In this document: piece after piece, positions 5,894 to 5,934 of the stretch
Numbering within the stretch: the stretch's first letter is position 1
How the letters are laid out: each line of letters opens with the position of its first letter
Source of the DNA: Streptomyces katrae
GTDB taxonomy: Bacteria; Actinomycetota; Actinomycetes; Streptomycetales; Streptomycetaceae
Direction of reading: 5' to 3'
NCBI RefSeq assembly: GCF_000966975.1
Contig: NZ_JZWV01000063.1
Span: forward strand, 1-5,934
Length of the DNA: 5,934 nucleotides
Notes under the pieces: model-generated
What the model was told of the DNA's origin: nothing
Database searches by the model: none
Seen by the model: only the letters and a program-made list of their open reading frames with translations
Position numbers and translations under genes: made by a program

Positions 5894-5934
5894 CGCGGGG
5901 TGGAGCAGCTCGGTAGCTCGCTGGGCTCATAACC
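5894..5934 (+). tRNA. Initiator tRNA-fMet (CAT anticodon), 3' part cut off by the window end
   Basis: The visible 41 nt fold as a tRNA 5' half: acceptor strand CGCGGGG (5894-5900), TG, D-stem GAGC/GCTC (5903-5906 / 5916-5919) with loop AGCTCGGTA, anticodon stem CTGGG (5921-5925), loop CTCATAA with anticodon CAT at 5928-5930, then the first CC of the 3' stem strand. Initiator hallmarks are present: a C at position 1, the A11:T24 D-stem pair (5904/5918) and the GGG run at positions 29-31 (5923-5925), which marks bacterial initiator rather than elongator tRNA-Met. The T-arm, acceptor 3' strand and CCA lie beyond the window, so the C1:72 mismatch cannot be checked. Confidence 0.94.

Noticed and set aside
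5894..5934. tRNA gene as an attachment site for an integrated element
   Set aside because: No integrase, repeat of the tRNA sequence or compositional change is visible in the window, and the gene is cut by the window edge.
1..5934. CRISPR array, insertion sequence, phage or biosynthetic cluster genes
   Set aside because: No regularly spaced repeats, transposase or integrase motifs were seen; composition is uniform and all genes are of core actinobacterial type.

Overview
The window is about 70% GC. The three large reading frames show extreme third-position G/C preference, and -10 elements are of the TAnnnT type. Gene content and protein sequences closely match what I know of Streptomyces (Actinomycetota), and I read it as ordinary core chromosome of a Streptomyces or near relative. 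I see no mobile element, CRISPR array or sign of recent transfer.

Layout, left to right. (1) 1-183: intergenic DNA after an unseen upstream gene, with two strong GC-only hairpins (31-62, 66-91) that look like a U-less terminator. (2) 184-654, +: moaE, the large subunit of molybdopterin synthase. (3) 832-1029, +: a 65-residue single-pass membrane protein of unknown function with its own likely promoter. (4) 1107-2195, +: a membrane-anchored extracytoplasmic PDZ plus Lon-type (S16) serine protease of the YlbL family, probably expressed from a leaderless transcript. (5) 2196-2244: a convergent junction with a perfect 10-bp-stem bidirectional terminator. (6) 2245-2814, -: a PPA1309-family cytoplasmic protein of unknown function. 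(7) 2815-2928: a divergent control region with an ECF-sigma-like promoter, a separate TACGAT -10 box and a 14-bp perfect palindrome. (8) 2929-5832, +: a large UPF0182-family protein with seven predicted membrane helices and a large extracytoplasmic domain. (9) 5894-5934, +: the 5' half of an initiator tRNA-fMet gene, cut by the window end.

How the genes may work together. moaE belongs to cofactor metabolism and is probably an independent unit. The YlbL-like protease, PPA1309 protein and UPF0182 protein sit together in many actinobacteria as I recall (for example the protease and UPF0182 as adjacent Rv3194c/Rv3193c in M. tuberculosis). Two of the three act outside the membrane. A shared role in cell-envelope or secreted-protein quality control is a reasonable inference, but nothing here proves it. 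The least understood parts are this conserved envelope module, the divergent control region between PPA1309 and UPF0182, and the 65-residue membrane protein.
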